Of a DNA stretch of 61,259 nucleotides, positions 34,533 to 43,970 are shown one piece after another. Numbering within the stretch: the first letter of the stretch is position 1; every line of letters starts with the position of its first letter. The translations under genes and the position numbers were made by a program. Origin of the DNA: JAXGMQ01 sp964613055 (GTDB taxonomy: Bacteria; Caldisericota; Caldisericia; JAAYUI01); the NCBI GenBank assembly GCA_964613055.1, contig CAZTGD010000009.1, positions 1 to 61,259 of the forward strand. Reading direction: 5' to 3'. The notes beneath the pieces are model-generated. The model was given only the letters and a program-made list of their open reading frames with translations, had not been told where the DNA came from and ran no database searches.

Positions 34533-37500
34533 ATGAGAATACATAGAACATTTGTTGTTGTTCTTGTGATGGTTTTGTTGGTTAGTGGTGTTTCATCTGG
34601 AACGGAAGCTGTAGAACAACTTGAGAAAGGTGATTGTCCGCTTGTCCTCGCTTATCAGATAAACAACCCTCTCTACTGGGTCAACGGTGTGGAGAGTGGA
34701 CCGATGGAGTCTGCGCCGATGATCAGAAACAACCGAACCATAATTTTGATCCGCTATGTTGTAGACCATCTCGAAGGTGTTGAGATAACATGGGATGGAG
34801 CTGAGAGGAAGGTTGGTATAATCACTCCCGAGGGCAAGACCATTGAACTGTGGATTGACAGCCCTATCGCAAAAATAGATGGAGTTGAAACGCAGATAGA
34901 CCCAAACAACCCTGATGTTACTCCGATTATTGAGGCTGACAGAACATTCCTTCCCTTCCGTTTCATTGGAGAAAACCTGGATGCCCAGGATATAAATTGG
35001 ATTGCTGACTCACAGACAGTCGAACTCCATTTTATTAAAGAGGACTGTTGCACCTGGACTCAGGTGGGCAAGATAATTTCCAAGACACCTCAGGATTATG
35101 GGAATGTTATTATTGAGTTTGATCCTGACTGTGACGGCAAAGGGCTGACGCTTCTGACGTCGGATTATAACATGAAGGCTGTTAATGCTGAAGAATTTGA
35201 TGAGCCATCACTGTTCACGTTAAGTCGATATCAGTACGATTGTGCTCGATTCTGTGTGGATGAGAACTACCGAGTGTTGCTATGGGAGGCACTACCCGAT
35301 GCTGATTGTTGCTGTTGTGAATTCACTTATGAGTTTGGTGAGGTGTCACCTGCGGTGTGTGATGGTGATGAGGTTGTTATTCCGGTCAAGGTGAAGAACA
35401 TCTGCTCAGAGCAAATACTTTCATTTGCATTCAGCCATGACTCCGAGTGGGTAGAGGGGATTACACCCGATACATTTGAGCTTGAGGCCGGTAAGACTCA
35501 ATCGGTTGAGGTCACTTGGATAGCAGGTGTTGATAATTGGACACAAATTACTATAACAGCCTACTACTCAGACACGGGCGAAGAGTGTGGTACAGACACT
35601 ATAGAAATTGACATACAATCATCGGCGTGCTGTTGCGACTGGACGGTGACCGGACTGGACACCATTGAGCTGTGTCCAGGTGAAGAAAAGAATGTGTCGA
35701 TTGAGGTTGCAAACAATTGCGAAAGAGACACAGAGTTAATTCAATTCAACATCGAGGCAGACGCTGATTTGGGAATTGATATGAAGGGTTTTGAGCTTGC
35801 TGGTGGACAGAAAGAGCAGATTTCAGTAACAGTCTCAGCTCCAGAGGATTGCAAGGAAGGCGAGGAGTTTGAGCATACCGTTAAGTTCCTAAGCGATTGT
35901 GGAGAACCACAGAAGGTAAACATAAATGTCGTTTGTTTAGATTGTATTATATGCTGTGAATATTCTGCACACTTTATTGATACGCCGACATCAGCATGTC
36001 CTGGCGATGAGTTCTCAGTAGCACTCAAGCTGGAGAACAAATGCGAGGATGATGCGATGACCTTCGACATATGTGAGACAGAGTCGGAGGGTATGGTCCA
36101 GATAACTGACGAGTGCAAAGGTGTAGAGTTGAATGCTGGAGAAAGCGATAAGAAGTATCTCTACTGCATGCTACCATCTGACTGTAAGAAGGGAGAGGAT
36201 GTGGAGTTTGCAGTCGAGGTTGTCGCATACGGTGAAGATGGGCAGGAGTGTGCAAGAGAGACCGTAACATTTAAGGTGGAGTGTCTTGATTGCAGTGCAT
36301 GCTGTGAATTCGAGTACTGGTTTGATGATGTTCCCGAATCAATGTGCGCCGGTGACAGCCAGAACATCATGCTGAAAATCAAAAATGAGTGTGATGATGA
36401 GGAAATTGATTTCAAACTTAGTGAGTACTATGGTTCTGAAGGCAAAGTGAGTCTATCACCCAATCCATTCAACTTCACGCTGGAAGCCGGACAAGAGAGA
36501 ATTGTAAATGTGACCTGCGAGATGCCTGATGATTGTGATGACCAGCAGGTTGAATTTTTACTTAGACTCATTGTAACTGGGGAAGATGGCAAGGAATGCT
36601 TCAATGATCTGATTAAAATTGGACCGATATACTGCCAACAATGCAAATGCTGTGATTATGATTTCACCATTCACTCAAAGGAATATCAGGTCTGCGCTGG
36701 TGAGGAGTTTGATGCTGAGTTGAGAGTGGAGAACAATTGTCAGAAGAAGGAGCTTATATTCCAATTCTCACTTAATAAATCCGGCTATGTCGAGGACATC
36801 GTGCCTGGTGGATTAACAGTATCACCTCAATCCGGTAAAACTATCAACATAAAGGCTAGAATGCCCGAAGGTTGTAAGGTGAATCAAAGAGTTACATTCA
36901 GCTTTTATATGCATGTGTACAATGAGAACGAACAGCGTTGCGATTCAAAGCTGGTAACATTCACTGCCAGGTGTGAGGACTGCAAGTGTTGCGATATCAG
37001 TGTGAATCCATACTCACGTAAAATGCTCTCCGCTTGCCCAGGAGACCAGCTATCAAAGACAATGGTAGTGACCAACAACTGCAAGACAAAGACCAAGACC
37101 ATTCAGATTACATGGAGCCGAGGGTCATATATAACAACAATCGCTCCAACCAAGTTCACGCTGAAACCGGGAGCACAGCAAACTGTGACGGTAAGGTTCA
37201 CCATACCCGAGTGCAAGGAGGGGCAGTATGTGTCATTCAGTTTCGCAGTATACCCTGATGACTGCGAACCCATTGAGGGGAGCTTCAATGTATACTGCAA
37301 ATCCTGTGTTTGTTGCGATGTGACAGCCATCCCTCAAAGGGTGCCGACATCGCTTGAATCAGGTGAGTCATCATCAGTCATTTTCTATATCAGAAACAAC
37401 TGCAACAAGACCCTAACGGTAACGCTGTCGCCAAAACTGAATGTGAGTTATATAAAACCTACCTCTGTTACACTGACAGCAGGTGAGAAGAAGATGGTGA

Positions 37501-37625
37501 CATTGGGGATTACGATGCCGAGGAATATAGGTATTGTCAAACTGAAATACGCCACCTTCAAGTTCCTGATGAAGGTGAGTGGGTGCGATGATCAGGAGGT
37601 CTCCTTCAAGATAAACTTCGAGTGA
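34533..37625 (+). CDS. Secreted stalk-domain protein with about seven Cys-rich tandem modules
   Basis: About 1030 residues from the ATG at 34533, which has GGGGGTG just upstream; a GTG at 34527 is the alternative. A signal peptide (MRIHRTFVVVLVMVLLVSG) leads into a copper-amine-oxidase N-terminal-type stalk domain (about 55-170). About seven modules of roughly 100-115 residues follow. Each opens with CC(D/E)(Y/F/W), continues ~12-15 residues later with (V/L/A)C(P/A)G(D/E)(E/Q), then (V/I)xNxC, then MPxxC, and usually closes with CxxC just before the next CC. The Ig-like strand pattern suggests disulphide-linked beta sandwiches. The same module ends the protein at 57869-59200. I do not recognise it as a named family. 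Confidence 0.82.
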   Translation: MRIHRTFVVVLVMVLLVSGVSSGTEAVEQLEKGDCPLVLAYQINNPLYWVNGVESGPMESAPMIRNNRTIILIRYVVDHLEGVEITWDGAERKVGIITPEGKTIELWIDSPIAKIDGVETQIDPNNPDVTPIIEADRTFLPFRFIGENLDAQDINWIADSQTVELHFIKEDCCTWTQVGKIISKTPQDYGNVIIEFDPDCDGKGLTLLTSDYNMKAVNAEEFDEPSLFTLSRYQYDCARFCVDENYRVLLWEALPDADCCCCEFTYEFGEVSPAVCDGDEVVIPVKVKNICSEQILSFAFSHDSEWVEGITPDTFELEAGKTQSVEVTWIAGVDNWTQITITAYYSDTGEECGTDTIEIDIQSSACCCDWTVTGLDTIELCPGEEKNVSIEVANNCERDTELIQFNIEADADLGIDMKGFELAGGQKEQISVTVSAPEDCKEGEEFEHTVKFLSDCGEPQKVNINVVCLDCIICCEYSAHFIDTPTSACPGDEFSVALKLENKCEDDAMTFDICETESEGMVQITDECKGVELNAGESDKKYLYCMLPSDCKKGEDVEFAVEVVAYGEDGQECARETVTFKVECLDCSACCEFEYWFDDVPESMCAGDSQNIMLKIKNECDDEEIDFKLSEYYGSEGKVSLSPNPFNFTLEAGQERIVNVTCEMPDDCDDQQVEFLLRLIVTGEDGKECFNDLIKIGPIYCQQCKCCDYDFTIHSKEYQVCAGEEFDAELRVENNCQKKELIFQFSLNKSGYVEDIVPGGLTVSPQSGKTINIKARMPEGCKVNQRVTFSFYMHVYNENEQRCDSKLVTFTARCEDCKCCDISVNPYSRKMLSACPGDQLSKTMVVTNNCKTKTKTIQITWSRGSYITTIAPTKFTLKPGAQQTVTVRFTIPECKEGQYVSFSFAVYPDDCEPIEGSFNVYCKSCVCCDVTAIPQRVPTSLESGESSSVIFYIRNNCNKTLTVTLSPKLNVSYIKPTSVTLTAGEKKMVTLGITMPRNIGIVKLKYATFKFLMKVSGCDDQEVSFKINFE

Positions 37626-37721
37626 CAGTATTGGTTACTGCGATAAGAAGAAATAATATTTGAAAACTAGATTAATCACTGCTTTATGAAATGTCAGATG
37701 GTGAATAAAGGTATACACTTG

Positions 37722-38105
37722 TCAGTCGCGCATGTAGCTGACAAACAGTGGTGAGATAAAGACGAAGATCAGATACACCGCAGACCAGGGCTGGTGGGTG
37801 ACAAAAAGCCATTTGAAACTGAAGCCTCCGATGATAATGTAGACAAAGATGTCAAGCAGAATAAACATCGGAAACCACACTATCAGCATCCTCCTCGCCT
37901 CCATTGACGAGTGATTGCCGTTGTAGTACATCAAGGAGAAGAGAAAAACCAATATCCCAGCGAGGACCATCTTGACTATCCAGTGAACAGTCTCGCCTCC
38001 CCCTGACACCAACAGGGCAATCAAAGCCAGACCAGTTGATATCAGATAGCTAGCTAGTATGTATTCAATGAGCTTGAACCAATTCGATATGAATCTCTGA
38101 GCCAT
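37722..38105 (-). CDS. Small membrane protein with about four transmembrane segments
   Basis: 127 residues, nearly all hydrophobic: segments at about 12-34 (YILASYLISTGLALIALLV), 43-62 (MVLAGILVFLFSLMYY), 72-94 and 106-124. No family is recognised. The ATG at 38105 has only a weak AGG before it, and a TTGACA/CATTAT promoter ends 7 bases upstream, so the transcript may be leaderless. It is convergent with the Cys-rich repeat gene. Confidence 0.65.
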   Translation of the reverse strand: MAQRFISNWFKLIEYILASYLISTGLALIALLVSGGGETVHWIVKMVLAGILVFLFSLMYYNGNHSSMEARRMLIVWFPMFILLDIFVYIIIGGFSFKWLFVTHQPWSAVYLIFVFISPLFVSYMRD

Positions 38106-38111
38106 GCCTAA

Positions 38112-38140
38112 ATAATGCTAACAATTCATTCCGTTGTCAA
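38112..38140 (-). promoter_or_regulatory. Promoter of the small membrane protein gene, leaderless type
   Basis: Reverse strand TTGACA (38135-38140), a 17-base spacer and CATTAT (38112-38117). The expected start of transcription is at or within a base or two of the ATG at 38105. Confidence 0.55.
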
Positions 38141-38187
38141 GTGGCGGTGGGAATGAGTGAGATGCTTAGATCACAAAAGAATTTAAG

Positions 38188-38721
38188 CTATCCTAACTTT
38201 CGACCAGCACCACCCATGAAGGTATACTCGAACACGGATCTACCATCTATTGCTCTGGTTTCAACAGCCTCTGTCTTGGTGACAACACCCACAAAGAATC
38301 GGATAACACCTTCTCCAACACCGATATGGAATCCCTCGTCCAAGGGACTTGTGGTGACAACACGAATGAAGTTAGGATCAAGCTTCTCAACATTGTATTC
38401 ACCACACTCTGAACCCGTGTTGTTCTCTTTGTACATCTCAGGTATCATCATAAACGCTTTCTGAACATTACCCGCCTTTGTCATTGAACCAAAAACTTTT
38501 TCAATAACTCCAGCGACCTGTCGACCGATTATCCTTGGTCCAACGGCACCCACCTTTTCCCTGAGGGCATTCATGTATTTATTGAACTGCTCGTGAGGAA
38601 CCCAGACACCCTCAAGATTAGCAAAATCTAGATTTGTTGCGTCCCTGCAATACTGCCTATGATTTTCGACAACTAACGAATCAGCCATCAGCATGTGGTC
38701 ACCAATTATGAACGAGTCCAT
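38188..38721 (-). CDS. Protein of unknown function
   Basis: 177 residues, soluble, with no signal peptide. The C-terminal half (GVIRFFVGVVTKTEAVETRA then GRSVFEYTFMGGAG) has the beta-rich ending seen in V4R/HNOB-like ligand-binding folds, but the match is too weak to name. Expression signals are excellent: a TTGACA-N17-TATTAT promoter and AAGGAGG 6 bases before the ATG. Its own promoter suggests a stand-alone gene. Confidence 0.65.
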   Translation of the reverse strand: MDSFIIGDHMLMADSLVVENHRQYCRDATNLDFANLEGVWVPHEQFNKYMNALREKVGAVGPRIIGRQVAGVIEKVFGSMTKAGNVQKAFMMIPEMYKENNTGSECGEYNVEKLDPNFIRVVTTSPLDEGFHIGVGEGVIRFFVGVVTKTEAVETRAIDGRSVFEYTFMGGAGRKLG

Positions 38722-38748
38722 AACAACCTCCTTTGGAGTTCTGAAGGT

Positions 38749-38777
38749 ATAATAAAATGTTACGCTATGTCTGTCAA
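38749..38777 (-). promoter_or_regulatory. Promoter of the 177-residue unknown gene
   Basis: Reverse strand TTGACA (38772-38777), a 17-base spacer and TATTAT (38749-38754), 28 bases upstream of the ATG. Confidence 0.8.
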
Positions 38778-38779
38778 AA

Positions 38780-39148
38780 GTTGTAAAATAATATACTAAG
38801 TAACATATTTAAGATAAATAAACATCGATTGAGCATATCTATATCACAAAAATACAGCTATGTAACTAAACACAGAACAATCACCAATCTTCGATGGATT
38901 TGAAAAACCCATCCGATGATCAATACGATTCTCAAATCGATATGTAACATACAAAATTTAATAAACAACGAAATAACAATTGTAAATAATTTAAGTACTT
39001 ATGACATTCAATGGCAGACATCAGTATGTACTGTCTATTAAGAATTGATATATGGTTCTAGGCAACGTGTCTTTGTTAGAAGGTTAAGATAACTTTATAT
39101 GTTGAATATATATTGCATATCCACCGAACATTAAACAACTGATTGCTA
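38780..39148. other. AT-rich intergenic spacer
   Basis: About 370 bases, markedly AT-rich, downstream of the helicase gene and upstream of the promoter at 38749. No ORF is credible. One imperfect inverted repeat lies at about 38889-38927 (ATCTTCGATGG against CCATCCGATGAT). I see no RNA gene. Confidence 0.4.
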
Positions 39149-40690
39149 TCAACCGACTAATTTCAGACCAAGAATCCGGTCAACTCGAAACACACGCATC
39201 GCCTTTCTCGTGAAACAGTATCCCCTGACACCGAGATACTGCCTACCCCTGTAGCTGAAATTGCCCACCCTCTCTGGTAGAAGAAACCTGGTTACACGGG
39301 TAGATCCACCCTTGAGGTAGTCGATCTCTGCCCTCTTGCCAGAGGCGATACACTCTTTGAGCATGTCGGTTACCATATCAACAGTCAGATTCCGGTCAAC
39401 GTCATCGTATGGGAGCCGATTGGTGAAACCCCTGATCCTCTGGTCGGTAAAGATATGCTTTCTTGTGATCCTGGAGGTGAGTATCAGTCCATCAAGGCTG
39501 ACGCACCTGCTCAGGGCAACATAGGTTTGTCCGGGGGCAAACACGCCACTTGCAAGGTCGAGGATGACATTCTCAAACGTCTTTCCCTGAGACTTGTGGA
39601 TGGTAATCGCCCACGCCAGACGCACGGGGAATTGAGTGAAAGACCCGATGCTCTCGCTGACTATCTGGCTGTTGGCTCTGTCATATGTGTACCTGAAGAT
39701 ATCCCATGTGTTGTGGGTCACCTCAACAATGTTCCCGTTTTGAAGCCTGACGCGCAGTATGTCGCTGTCATCACCAGACGTTATCCCCTCAAGCGTGCCG
39801 AGAGTGCCGTTGACCCACCTGCCCTCCGAGTCGTTGTTGAGCATCATCAGTTGTGCACCCACCTTCATATTGATGATCTCGTCTGTTGGGAAGCTGTTCT
39901 TTGTGAATTCGCCGGTGGTTGTTGCTTCATACTCCCACTGAATGCCGTCAATCTGGGCAAGGTGTCTGCTGTTTATCTCGTCCACCCTCCTGTTGACGGT
40001 GGTTAGGTGGATGAACATATCACCCCCGGTGGGTTCAAAGTCTGGATCGAATCGGCTGTTGAGTTTAACCAGGTCGGCATCGGTTGGGTTGCCGTTTCGA
40101 ATCCTGCCAAGCATGTTGATGAAATCCTGATTCCTCTGGCGATAAACCTTCTCCAGTTCGACAACCTCATACTCGCACTGGCTCAGTACTCTGGATGAGA
40201 AGAAGTATGGGCTGGCGTAGTGAGAGCTGAAAGCTTCCCTCTCATCGCGGGTGACGATGGGGGACAGCTGGAACAGATCTCCAAAGAAGACCATCTGCAC
40301 GCCCCCGAAGGGGAGAGAGTTGTTTCGATTGAGCTTCAGTGACTGGTCGATGCAGTCCATCAGATCAGCCCGAACCATGGACACCTCATCGATGACCAGT
40401 GTAGAGAGGTTCTTTATGACCTTCCGCTTGTCGCCCCTAAGCGCTTTGATCTTGCCTGCGGTGATGTCGGGTCCCCAGCCGAAGAACGAGTGGATGGTCT
40501 GACCACCGATGTTGACGGCAGACACACCCGTTGGGGCGACCACTGCGATGGGCTTGGGCGTGGTGTTCCTGAAGTGCATCAGCAGTGTGGACTTGCCCGT
40601 ACCCGCCTTACCAGTGATGAACACGTGGCTGTCCGTATCGTTCATCAGGTGCAGGGCGTGTTTGAATTGGTCGTTTATTTCCAGGTTCAT
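39149..40690 (-). CDS. Pif1-like DNA helicase with C-terminal WYL-like domain
   Basis: 513 residues. It is an SF1B helicase of the Pif1/RecD2 type: Walker A FITGKAGTGKST near residue 27, APTGVSAVNIGG (motif Ia), LVIDEVSMV (motif II), FFGDLFQLSPI (motif III), and LAWAITIHKSQGKTFENVIL with YVALSRC (motifs V and VI) near 350-390. The last ~75 residues (AEIDYLKGGSTRVTRFLLPE, then YLGVRGYCFTRKAMRVFRVD) match a WYL-like SH3 fold, which in other proteins senses ligands or nucleic acid and is common in defence loci. The methyltransferase-nuclease lies 62 bases upstream on the same strand, so the two may be co-transcribed. Confidence 0.9.
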   Translation of the reverse strand: MNLEINDQFKHALHLMNDTDSHVFITGKAGTGKSTLLMHFRNTTPKPIAVVAPTGVSAVNIGGQTIHSFFGWGPDITAGKIKALRGDKRKVIKNLSTLVIDEVSMVRADLMDCIDQSLKLNRNNSLPFGGVQMVFFGDLFQLSPIVTRDEREAFSSHYASPYFFSSRVLSQCEYEVVELEKVYRQRNQDFINMLGRIRNGNPTDADLVKLNSRFDPDFEPTGGDMFIHLTTVNRRVDEINSRHLAQIDGIQWEYEATTTGEFTKNSFPTDEIINMKVGAQLMMLNNDSEGRWVNGTLGTLEGITSGDDSDILRVRLQNGNIVEVTHNTWDIFRYTYDRANSQIVSESIGSFTQFPVRLAWAITIHKSQGKTFENVILDLASGVFAPGQTYVALSRCVSLDGLILTSRITRKHIFTDQRIRGFTNRLPYDDVDRNLTVDMVTDMLKECIASGKRAEIDYLKGGSTRVTRFLLPERVGNFSYRGRQYLGVRGYCFTRKAMRVFRVDRILGLKLVG

Positions 40691-40752
40691 CTGTGGGTGA
40701 TTCTAAACGGAGGGTGAGGGGATGTAAAGATTGTTAACAGATTCGGAGGGAA

Positions 40753-43700
40753 TCAACTCATAAACTCAATCCTATCAATACCCTTCATTAGTCTGTCTGT
40801 GAGCATGAGTGCAACGATTACCTTTTGATAGTGCTCAATATCTTCAAACGACAGTGTCAGTCCCCTCCTGTCCTTCAGCCATTTCTGGGCTGGTTGGTAT
40901 CCACCGATAAAAAACTCCCAGGCGGTAAGTGGGACATTGTCAAAGTATTGGTTGTCGTTTATCCACACCTTGCCTATTCCTTTCTTCTTGTCAGTAAATT
41001 GCCAGCCAGGATCACGTTTTGAGAGTCTTCGGGTTATCTTGTTATCACCATCATTTGGGTAACCCGTTATCAGTTTGTTCAGCTCTGGTGATTCAAACAG
41101 ATGAATCTGTCGAAGCTTAGATCCAAGTTCAACCAGCCTCCAGAAGGTGTCACAGTTTTTCGGGTATGGAATACGGGGGAAATCAATCTTGAGGAACTCA
41201 CTGTGCCTATCTCTGTATGTCGGGCTGTGAAGTATGGCGTAGATGTAGTCGAGTATATCAATCGGGGCAAATGTGCCTTTGTCATTCTGTTTTTCTGGCA
41301 TGAATCGAAGCTTCAGCCTGTCTTCCATACTACTGATAATCTCCATATTCAGGTTTGGTGTGCGTGAGTTTTCATCCTGGTTGAATGATCTTTCATCTGG
41401 ATCTGGGTAGAGGTATAAAGGATACGTATATGCTAATTCTCCAGTTTGAAGTGATACAATACATCTTTCTGATACATACTTGGATATAAAAACATGTCTG
41501 AATTTCGATGATGTTTGTCGTTTACATGTTAATAATGCTATATTATTATGTGTCATATGTTTCATAACTGAATACCTTGGTCTCCAAAGCACACCCTGAC
41601 TATTTTGACTGTATAGTGTTTTTCTGCAATCGAATGGTCGATATACTAATTTAGTTATTCTAGCATTACCAATATCATCAAGCACCTGCCTAACCTTATC
41701 AGGTTTTGTATCATATTTTATCGATATCTCTGATATATCCATAGAATCCAAATCATCCATAAGTTTATTAATTTCTGGTTCACTGAATCTTACAATTAGA
41801 TCGTCCTTTGCTGATTCAACACCTGAGGTGCCATGAATAAAGAATTCTGATATCTTTATTCCATTATTGTATTCTTCAATAGATTCAAAATTCTTTGGCA
41901 CAAAGAAAAAATATGGCTTAGTGCATGATATTTTTTCAAACTTTGTATTGCTCAGTGTGTTCTCCTCATCAAGCAGGGACAGATACTTACTCACCCTCGA
42001 GCCGTAGAGGTCAACATACTTGATGCAATTGTTCTGCTTGCTCCTTCCAGATGAATGACTCTTTATGAATATCCCAACACACACCCCCTGAGTGATATCG
42101 AACACATTCTCATCCCTGCTACCGTCTGGACACACCTCCCTCTTTCTGCTACTGCCATGCAGATTCATTATGTAGATATCATCAAACGTCTTCAGTAAGG
42201 TTTTTCTCATTTGTCTGTGAGTAACACCATCAAGGAAGCTGTTGTTGGAGATGTAGGCGAGTATGCCCTCTCCATTCTTCTCAATCAGATGCTGACCATA
42301 ACGAATGAACTTGATGTAATCATCGTCAAGATTGATTTTTTTCTCATTCAAATCTCTTTTATAGATAGAGATTAATTCTGTAATCCACTCCCCCTTGTTC
42401 TGTGTGCTTACAGAATACGGCGGATTACCCATCACAACCATCACGGGCGTATCCCGCTTTATGTGATTGGCTTCATTGGCTTCTTTGGCAAGCCAGCTTG
42501 CAAAGAGTGTTCCTGTGTCTGGGTGGTACTTCTCAAGTGAGTTTGTCAGATATATATTCAGTCGTCTCGCACTCTTTAAGGGTTTGTAACCAGTTTCCGT
42601 CAACAGCATGTCCAACTTCAGATGCGCCATGGCATATGAAGCCATGAGTATCTCAAAGCCGTTTACTCTTGGGATAAGATGCTCTTCAACGTACCCACTC
42701 CACGCACCCTGCTGATGCTTGAAGTTATCCCTGTAGATGGTCTTGATGACCTCAGAGAGGAAGGTTCCCGTCCCTACCGCAGGATCAAGTATCTGCACCT
42801 TGTGAACCTTCTTCTTCATCTTTTTGCCATCATCGTCTGGTATCCGTATATCCGTTTTAGCAGTATCAGCAAGACCTTTATCAAGGTTGAAATGAGTTTT
42901 AAGTACTTCGTCAACCGCTCGGACAATGAACTTGACTACAGGCTCTGGGGTGTACCACACACCCCGTGATTTGCGGAGTTTCGGATCGTATTTGGATAGG
43001 AAGGTTTCATAGAAATGCACCATAGGATCATCGGCATGAGTCGTTTTGTTGAAATTCTCAATTAGGGCAGATACGTTTGTCGCTCTGAATACATCTGCCA
43101 GGTTGTCAACTGTTATTTTTATCCTCTCGTCTATTTCGGGACCAGCAACGTATCCAAACAGCTTTCTGAGGAATGGGTTTGTTTTTGGTATCAACTCACA
43201 AGCCTCTTGTCTTGTGAAGTTTTCCAGTGTGGGGTCATGAAGGCGTGCCGCAAACATTCCATATGCGAGTGTCTGTGCATATATGTCCGCAAACTCTTCG
43301 GGTTTCAATTTATGTATGAGTATCTTCTTGAATGACTTGTATTGATCTTTCAGTGATGTGTTCGCTTCGCTGTCCTCGTCTGATTGGATGACCTTTTCCA
43401 GTATGTCCTGTAAGAATCTGGCTTTACCTGCCATCATCTCTGCAAGTTTTTTTGAGGTAGTGATGGTTTCACCGATAAAAGAACAAAATTCCCTGATTAG
43501 GTTTTCAAACAAATCGATATTTTTTGATAGAAACTCAATTTTACCTTTGGTGTTTAATTGCCCAATACTTATTTTCTCAACCAGCTTACCCTCACGATAG
43601 AAGCGAAACTCTAGATAATCTGTGATAATGAGGTTATCAAGAGCATTTCTGTATCTGGTGAACTGTCCAGAATACTGTTTCTTATCTAGGTCGCTACCGA

Positions 43701-43917
43701 CATCCTTCGCTTCGATGTAACCAATGGGTATATTCTTTTTCGTTATAACAAAATCAGGGTTTCCACAATCAGTTGAAATAGAGGGTTCGTTGGTTAGTTC
43801 AACATTGCCTGCAATACCTCTGATTAGAGATTCAAGGTCTCCTCTGTAGGCGTGCTCTCTGGAAATGCCTGATTTATGCCTTTTTCTTACTGAATCAAGG
43901 TACTCTTGTGTATTCAC
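40753..43917 (-). CDS. Type IIG/ISP-like restriction-modification enzyme (nuclease plus N6-adenine methyltransferase)
   Basis: 1054 residues in one chain. An N-terminal PD-(D/E)XK nuclease is seen as NPDFVITKKNIPIGYIEAKD near residues 53-72. The gamma-type methyltransferase has motif I ILDPAVGTGTFLSEV near 377 and the NPPY motif in VVMGNPPYSVS near 496. A C-terminal target-recognition part (about 600-1050) is AT-rich in its centre (about 41400-42000). The core wording (VKFIVRAVDEVLKTHFNL) is that of Type ISP enzymes, but those are ~1500 residues with an internal helicase. Here no helicase is present, and a Pif1-like helicase gene follows. The start is GTG with GGAGG 8 bases upstream. Confidence 0.88.
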   Translation of the reverse strand: MNTQEYLDSVRKRHKSGISREHAYRGDLESLIRGIAGNVELTNEPSISTDCGNPDFVITKKNIPIGYIEAKDVGSDLDKKQYSGQFTRYRNALDNLIITDYLEFRFYREGKLVEKISIGQLNTKGKIEFLSKNIDLFENLIREFCSFIGETITTSKKLAEMMAGKARFLQDILEKVIQSDEDSEANTSLKDQYKSFKKILIHKLKPEEFADIYAQTLAYGMFAARLHDPTLENFTRQEACELIPKTNPFLRKLFGYVAGPEIDERIKITVDNLADVFRATNVSALIENFNKTTHADDPMVHFYETFLSKYDPKLRKSRGVWYTPEPVVKFIVRAVDEVLKTHFNLDKGLADTAKTDIRIPDDDGKKMKKKVHKVQILDPAVGTGTFLSEVIKTIYRDNFKHQQGAWSGYVEEHLIPRVNGFEILMASYAMAHLKLDMLLTETGYKPLKSARRLNIYLTNSLEKYHPDTGTLFASWLAKEANEANHIKRDTPVMVVMGNPPYSVSTQNKGEWITELISIYKRDLNEKKINLDDDYIKFIRYGQHLIEKNGEGILAYISNNSFLDGVTHRQMRKTLLKTFDDIYIMNLHGSSRKREVCPDGSRDENVFDITQGVCVGIFIKSHSSGRSKQNNCIKYVDLYGSRVSKYLSLLDEENTLSNTKFEKISCTKPYFFFVPKNFESIEEYNNGIKISEFFIHGTSGVESAKDDLIVRFSEPEINKLMDDLDSMDISEISIKYDTKPDKVRQVLDDIGNARITKLVYRPFDCRKTLYSQNSQGVLWRPRYSVMKHMTHNNIALLTCKRQTSSKFRHVFISKYVSERCIVSLQTGELAYTYPLYLYPDPDERSFNQDENSRTPNLNMEIISSMEDRLKLRFMPEKQNDKGTFAPIDILDYIYAILHSPTYRDRHSEFLKIDFPRIPYPKNCDTFWRLVELGSKLRQIHLFESPELNKLITGYPNDGDNKITRRLSKRDPGWQFTDKKKGIGKVWINDNQYFDNVPLTAWEFFIGGYQPAQKWLKDRRGLTLSFEDIEHYQKVIVALMLTDRLMKGIDRIEFMS

Positions 43918-43970
43918 GTATGTGCCTCCACCAACGCACTAATTCCAATCTTGGGCAGTATAACACATAC

